This document shows, one piece after another, positions 7,122 through 10,651 of a stretch of DNA of 10,651 bases. Made by a program: the position numbers and the translations under genes. Source of the stretch: Clostridia bacterium (lineage in GTDB: Bacteria > Bacillota_A > Clostridia > Oscillospirales > Acutalibacteraceae). The stretch lies in the NCBI GenBank assembly GCA_024699005.1, contig JAILQN010000353.1:1-10651 (forward strand). Reading direction: 5' to 3'. Under the pieces are notes generated by a model. It ran no database searches, was not told where the DNA came from, and worked only from the letters and a program-made list of their open reading frames with translations. Within the stretch, counting starts at the first letter, position 1, and the number at the start of each line of letters is the position of its first letter.

Positions 7122-8957
7122 ATGTCAAAGGTCATCGGTATAGATTTAGGTACCACAAATTCATGCGTCGCTGTTATCGAAGGCGGCGAACCCGTAGTTA
7201 TCACCAATCCCGAAGGCGCAAGGACTACTCCCTCCGTCGTGGCGTTCCAGAAGAACGGCGAGAGGGCCGTAGGTCAGACCGCCAAGAGGCAGGCTATCGC
7301 GAACCCCGAGCGCACCATTTCTTCTATCAAGCGTCAGATGGGTTCCGATTATCACGTCGACATCGACGGCAAAAAGTACACCCCGCAGGAGATCTCCGCC
7401 ATGATCCTGCAGAAGCTGCGCAGCGATGCGGAGGCTTATCTCGGCGAAAAGATCAACGAGGCGGTCATCACCGTTCCGGCGTACTTCACCGACTCTCAGC
7501 GTCAGGCGACCAAGGATGCGGGCAAGATCGCGGGTCTTGACGTCAAGAGGATCATCAATGAGCCGACGGCAGCGGCGCTTGCCTACGGCATCGACAAAGA
7601 GGCCGATCAGAAGGTAATGGTATACGACCTGGGCGGCGGCACGTTCGACGTTTCCATCATCGAAATGGGCGACGGCGTGCAGGAGGTTCTGGCTACCGCC
7701 GGCAACAATCACCTGGGCGGCGACGACTTCGATCAGAGAATAGTCGACTGGCTCGCGGACGGCTTCAAGCAGTCCGACGGTATCGACCTGCGCGGCGACA
7801 AGAGAGCCATGCAGCGGCTCAAGGACGAGGCGGAGAAGGCAAAGATCGAGCTTTCCGGCATGACCTCCACCCAGATCAGTCTGCCCTTCATCACAGCCGA
7901 TGCGAACGGCCCCAGGCATCTGGAGACCACGCTTACAAGGGCAAAATTCAACGAGCTGACAGCCGACCTCGTAGAGGCGACCATGGGTCCCGTAAGGCAG
8001 GCGATAAGCGATTCCGGTCTTTCAACTTCCGATATCGACAAGGTCCTTATGGTGGGCGGCTCCTCCAGGATCCCCGCTGTTCAGGACGCAGTCAGGTCCT
8101 TCATCGGCAAAGACCCCTTCAAGGGCATCAACCCGGACGAGTGCGTCGCTATGGGCGCGGCTATCCAGGCGGGCGTGCTCGGCGGCGACGTAAAGGGCCT
8201 TCTGCTGCTCGACGTCACTCCGCTGTCCCTTGGTATCGAGACCCTCGGAGGCGTCTGCACGAAGATCATCGAGAGGAATACCACGATCCCCACCAAGAAG
8301 AGTCAGATATTCTCCACCGCGGCGGACAATCAGACCTCGGTCGAGGTGCACGTCCTGCAGGGTGAGCGCGAGTTCGCCAAGGACAACAAGACTCTCGGCA
8401 TGTTCCATCTTGACGGGATCCTGCCCGCGAGGCGCGGCGTCCCGCAGATAGAAGTCACCTTCGATATAGACGCCAACGGCATCGTCCACGTTTCCGCGAA
8501 GGATCTGGGCACCGGCAAGGAGCAGAGCATCTCTATCACAGCTTCTTCCAATATGTCCAAAGAGGATATAGATAAGGCTGTCAGAGAGGCCCAGCAGTTC
8601 GCCGAGGAGGACAAGAAGCGCAAGGAAGAGCTCGACATCCGCAACGGCGCCGACCAGCTCAGATACGAGGCGGAGAAGATCCTCACCGAAAGCGGCGACA
8701 AGATCTCCGACGACGACAAGGCGAGCATCCGTTCCAAGATCGACGCGCTGCAGAACGCCCTTAACGGCAACGACATCAACACCATCAAATCCGCTCAGGA
8801 AGAGCTTCAGAAGGTGTTCTACGACGTGTCCGCGAAGCTCTATCAGCAGAACGCGCCTCAGGGCGGCGCCGAAGGGCAGCCCGGCGCGGGCTTCAATCCC
8901 GGCGATTTCGGCGGTGCGCAGAACGCCGGAGACGGAGATTTTACGGACGTCGATTGA
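7122..8957 (+). CDS. dnaK: Molecular chaperone DnaK (Hsp70)
   Basis: ATP-dependent Hsp70 chaperone that binds exposed hydrophobic peptides; cytoplasmic. The ATPase domain shows [10 protein letters not shown] near the N-terminus, [11 protein letters not shown] (169-179) and VGGSSRIP (311-318). The interdomain linker [15 protein letters not shown] spans about 361-375. The substrate-binding beta domain follows, then the helical lid (about 480-580) and a Gly/Ala/Pro-rich tail ending in DVD. At 611 residues it is the Gram-positive form, without the insertion that Gram-negative proteins carry after the [11 protein letters not shown] region. A good Shine-Dalgarno (AAAGGAAG) precedes the ATG. Codon choice is strongly biased toward C-ending Asp, Asn and Ile codons, as expected for high expression. 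Driven from the CIRCE-controlled promoter with hrcA and grpE; the inverted-repeat element at 8997-9183 separates it from dnaJ. Confidence 0.98.
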   Translation: MSKVIGIDLGTTNSCVAVIEGGEPVVITNPEGARTTPSVVAFQKNGERAVGQTAKRQAIANPERTISSIKRQMGSDYHVDIDGKKYTPQEISAMILQKLRSDAEAYLGEKINEAVITVPAYFTDSQRQATKDAGKIAGLDVKRIINEPTAAALAYGIDKEADQKVMVYDLGGGTFDVSIIEMGDGVQEVLATAGNNHLGGDDFDQRIVDWLADGFKQSDGIDLRGDKRAMQRLKDEAEKAKIELSGMTSTQISLPFITADANGPRHLETTLTRAKFNELTADLVEATMGPVRQAISDSGLSTSDIDKVLMVGGSSRIPAVQDAVRSFIGKDPFKGINPDECVAMGAAIQAGVLGGDVKGLLLLDVTPLSLGIETLGGVCTKIIERNTTIPTKKSQIFSTAADNQTSVEVHVLQGEREFAKDNKTLGMFHLDGILPARRGVPQIEVTFDIDANGIVHVSAKDLGTGKEQSISITASSNMSKEDIDKAVREAQQFAEEDKKRKEELDIRNGADQLRYEAEKILTESGDKISDDDKASIRSKIDALQNALNGNDINTIKSAQEELQKVFYDVSAKLYQQNAPQGGAEGQPGAGFNPGDFGGAQNAGDGDFTDVD

Positions 8958-8996
8958 TCCTCCGGCGATATTGAGACTTCTTCCTTTTATGTGGAA

Positions 8997-9183
8997 AAGA
9001 CGGCGTTGATTAATGTGCAATTAGCAATGTGCAATGTGTAATTGATGTTGATATGATTCTTTAGTAAATATCCACGAGTGTTTTATCGTGGTTTTGCGGA
9101 GCGGCGTCAAGGTATTATGTATTGCATTTTAAGGCGCAATTGCACATTGTACATTACACATTGCACATTATTGATACCGTCTT
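8997..9183. mobile_element. MITE-like inverted-repeat element between dnaK and dnaJ
   Basis: The left arm 8997-9044 and the right arm 9137-9183 are inverted copies of each other, matching at roughly 38 of 48 positions. Shared blocks are AAGACGG at the tip, TAATGTGCAA, and a 19-base block with 17 matches. The arms consist of near-repeats of AATGTGCAAT. The interior, about 92 bp, is non-coding and holds a 6-bp hairpin CCACGA/TCGTGG (9072-9091) followed by TTTT. From memory, AATGTGCAAT-type palindromic repeats are widespread between genes in several bacteria, so this is probably a dispersed element. No target-site duplication is clear. In RNA it would form a long imperfect stem in the dnaK-dnaJ spacer. 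Confidence 0.65.
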
Positions 9184-9204
9184 CTTAATTGAAAAATACA
9201 CTCC

Positions 9205-10356
9205 ATGGAAAAAAGAGACTACTATGAAGTCCTCGGCGTAAGTAAGGAATCAACCGAGGAGGAGATAAAAAAGGCGTACCGCCAGAAGGCAAAACTATAT
9301 CATCCGGATCTGCATCCGGATGATAAGGAGGCTGAGGCCAAATTCAAAGAAGTCAACGAAGCCTACGAAGTCCTTTCCAACGCCGATAAACGCCAGAAGT
9401 ACGACCGATTCGGTCACGCCGGCGTGGATCCGAACTACGGCGCGGGGCAGGGCAGCGGCTTCGGCTTTGACGGAGGAATGGATTTTGACCTCGGAGATAT
9501 ATTCTCAAGCTTCTTCGGCGGCTTCGGAGGCTCCTCCCGCCGCGCCGACCCCAATGCCCCGCAGCGCGGCTCCGACATACAGACGAGCGTCACGCTGTCG
9601 TTCGAGGAGGCTGCAAAGGGCTGCAAAAAGACCGTCAGCTATCCGCGAATAGAGGTGTGCGATCAGTGCAGCGGTTCCGGTTCGGCAAAGGGCGCGTCCA
9701 CAAAGACCTGCCCGACCTGCCAGGGCAGAGGCTCGGTCATCTCGCAGACCCGCACGCCCTTCGGCAATATCCAGCAGCAAAAGACCTGCACACAGTGCGG
9801 CGGCAGGGGAGTCATCATAACCGATCCCTGCCCGAGGTGCAAGGGCAAGGGCAGGATAAGACGCACGGTTTCCGTAGATATAGACGTGCCGACAGGTATA
9901 GACGACGGCCAGATCTTCCAGGTGCGCGGCAAGGGCAACAAGGGCATAAACGGCGGCTCTGCGGGCGATCTGAGGGTTGGCGTGAACGTAAGGCCCCATC
10001 CCTTCTTTGAGCGGCAGGGCAACGCCGTTTACTGCACCGTGTCCGTCAGCTACGTGCAGGCGGCGCTCGGCGCTGAGCTCAATATCCCGACGCTTGACGG
10101 GAAAGTGAAATACAATATTCCCGCCGGAACTCAGCCGGGCGATACCTTCCGCCTGCGCGGCAAAGGGATCAAAAGCGTCAACGGCTGGGGACAGGGCGAT
10201 CAGCTCGTAACGGTCCAGGTAAGCGTCCCGAAGAAGCTCGATTCCCGGCAGAAAGAGAAACTGCGCGAGCTTGCCGCGGAGCTTGACGACGAGTCTCCGT
10301 TCACTGCGAATCCGGGGGATAAATCCGGAGGGATATTCGGGAAAAAGAAAAAATAA
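9205..10356 (+). CDS. dnaJ: Co-chaperone DnaJ (Hsp40, type A)
   Basis: Delivers substrates to DnaK and stimulates its ATPase through the J domain; cytoplasmic. At 383 residues it is of normal length. Residues 1-70 are the J domain with the essential HPD at 33-35. A Gly/Phe-rich region follows (about 77-112). Four CxxCxGxG zinc motifs begin at C152, C169, C195 and C209, binding two zinc ions in known homologues. The C-terminal substrate-binding and dimerisation domains cover about 220-350 (DVPTGIDDGQIFQVRGKG; later GTQPGDTFRLRGKGI). The start MEKRDYYEVLGV is the family's usual N-terminus, so the ATG is secure. However, no Shine-Dalgarno is visible in the 21 bases between the inverted-repeat element and the ATG (CTTCTTAATTGAAAAATACA, then CTCC with its last C just before the ATG). 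Translation may be weaker than for the three upstream genes. No prmA follows; a terminator does. Confidence 0.97.
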   Translation: MEKRDYYEVLGVSKESTEEEIKKAYRQKAKLYHPDLHPDDKEAEAKFKEVNEAYEVLSNADKRQKYDRFGHAGVDPNYGAGQGSGFGFDGGMDFDLGDIFSSFFGGFGGSSRRADPNAPQRGSDIQTSVTLSFEEAAKGCKKTVSYPRIEVCDQCSGSGSAKGASTKTCPTCQGRGSVISQTRTPFGNIQQQKTCTQCGGRGVIITDPCPRCKGKGRIRRTVSVDIDVPTGIDDGQIFQVRGKGNKGINGGSAGDLRVGVNVRPHPFFERQGNAVYCTVSVSYVQAALGAELNIPTLDGKVKYNIPAGTQPGDTFRLRGKGIKSVNGWGQGDQLVTVQVSVPKKLDSRQKEKLRELAAELDDESPFTANPGDKSGGIFGKKKK

Positions 10357-10366
10357 TCAATTACGA

Positions 10367-10411
10367 ACCATCTCTTACGCACCCGACGCGTAAGGGATGG
10401 TGACTTTTATT
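10367..10411 (+). terminator. Intrinsic terminator of the heat-shock operon
   Basis: ACCATCTCTTACGC (10367-10380) pairs with GCGTAAGGGATGGT (10388-10401) over 14 bp with a single G-U pair, around a 7-base loop. It is followed by GACTTTTATT. It starts 10 bases after the dnaJ stop codon and most likely ends the operon transcript. Confidence 0.85.
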
Positions 10412-10471
10412 CGGAAAAAGATTGCAATAAATCCGATAATAAATGTGTCCTCTCTGGCTTTGACATATTTC

Positions 10472-10500
10472 TTGACAAAATAATACAAATCAGCTACATT
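10472..10500 (+). promoter_or_regulatory. Candidate promoter reading out of the window
   Basis: TTGACA (10472-10477) and TACATT (10495-10500, 4 of 6 matches) are 17 bp apart. A second perfect TTGACA lies 12 bp upstream (10460-10465) but has no good -10 box at proper spacing. If used, transcription would start near 10507 and run beyond the window, with a leader of at least 140 bases. No gene begins within the window after it. Confidence 0.5.
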
Positions 10501-10574
10501 ATCCGCTCTTCACGGAAAGTTGTGGGATAAAAGCAATTTCAGAAAAAACGTTCGGTCGGCACTTTGTTTTGTCA

Positions 10575-10626
10575 GATAAAGATCATCCGGTCGGTGCCCG
10601 CCCCTACCGGATTTCGTCTCTTTATC
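10575..10626. repeat. Nested stem-loop in the non-coding 3' end
   Basis: An outer 8-bp perfect stem, GATAAAGA (10575-10582) with TCTTTATC (10619-10626), encloses an inner 7-bp perfect stem, ATCCGGT (10585-10591) with ACCGGAT (10606-10612). The inner loop of 14 bases is C/G-rich. It lies 75 bases or more after the predicted start of transcription, so it could be a structured 5' leader. Read on the minus strand the loop includes GTAGGGGCGGGCACC, which from memory resembles dispersed TAGGGGCG-type repeats of Clostridia. I do not recognise a known riboswitch. Confidence 0.5.
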
Positions 10627-10632
10627 GGTAAT

Positions 10633-10648
10633 CATCGCATCAGCGATG
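10633..10648. repeat. Short perfect hairpin at the window end
   Basis: CATCGC (10633-10638) pairs perfectly with GCGATG (10643-10648) around the tetraloop ATCA. It follows directly on the nested stem-loop and may belong to the same leader or repeat, cut by the window edge. Confidence 0.45.
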
Positions 10649-10651
10649 GAC

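Noticed and set aside
8022..9020. 332-codon open frame on the minus strand opposite dnaK
   Set aside because: It is antisense to the conserved dnaK reading frame, shows no recognisable domain and has strongly repetitive Leu/Val/Asp composition typical of a mirror frame of a GC-rich gene. The same applies to 7161-7919 on the minus strand.
9072..9096. Hairpin CCACGA/TCGTGG followed by TTTT as a dnaK terminator
   Set aside because: The stem is only 6 bp with an 8-base loop and the T-run is just four bases before GCGG. It also lies inside the inverted-repeat element. Partial termination cannot be excluded, but I do not call it.
8958..9204. A separate CIRCE or strong promoter for dnaJ
   Set aside because: No TTAGCACTC/GAGTGCTAA copy is present. 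The -35/-10 pairs I could find match at only about 3 of 6 positions in the -10 box, so dnaJ is treated as part of the operon.

Overview
The window most likely comes from an anaerobic, Gram-positive, Clostridia-like Firmicute, plausibly of the Oscillospiraceae/Ruminococcaceae type. Four things point there. The heat-shock genes run hrcA-grpE-dnaK-dnaJ behind a perfect CIRCE operator. DnaK is 611 residues, the short Gram-positive form, which lacks the extra segment that Gram-negative DnaK carries in the ATPase domain. Promoters are of the sigma-A type (TTGACA/TATAAT-like). The large exported protein carries a duplicated dockerin module. The genus cannot be named from the sequence alone.

Layout. 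Bases 1-148 are non-coding and hold two palindromes and a candidate promoter. Bases 149-4897 encode a 1582-residue exported modular protein: signal peptide, long beta-rich region, three Cna-B/carboxypeptidase-regulatory-like repeats, a DUF6273-like domain, a cohesin-like segment, an Ig-like segment and a C-terminal dockerin. Bases 4898-5471 hold no gene. They contain a GC-rich hairpin, a roughly 370-bp inverted-repeat (MITE-like) element with about 31-bp arms, a second inverted repeat nested inside it, a palindrome over the -35 box, and the hrcA promoter with CIRCE. Bases 5472-10356 are the class I heat-shock operon. It is continuous on the + strand, but a second, unrelated inverted-repeat element of about 187 bp sits between dnaK and dnaJ. 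A strong terminator follows dnaJ. The last 240 bases hold a candidate promoter reading out of the window and a structured leader or dispersed repeat, with no gene.

How the genes work together. HrcA represses its own operon through CIRCE; in the known family, HrcA needs GroEL to fold, so stress relieves repression. GrpE (nucleotide exchange) and DnaJ (J-domain co-chaperone) drive the DnaK ATPase cycle. The dockerin protein is a separate transcription unit with no evident functional link to the chaperones.

Novelty. The chaperone operon itself is ordinary. The parts worth a second look are the two inverted-repeat elements next to or inside it, the dnaJ start with no visible Shine-Dalgarno next to one of them, the palindrome over the hrcA -35 box, and the domain architecture and compositional break of the dockerin protein. 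I found no CRISPR array, tRNA, rRNA, transposase or defence system.
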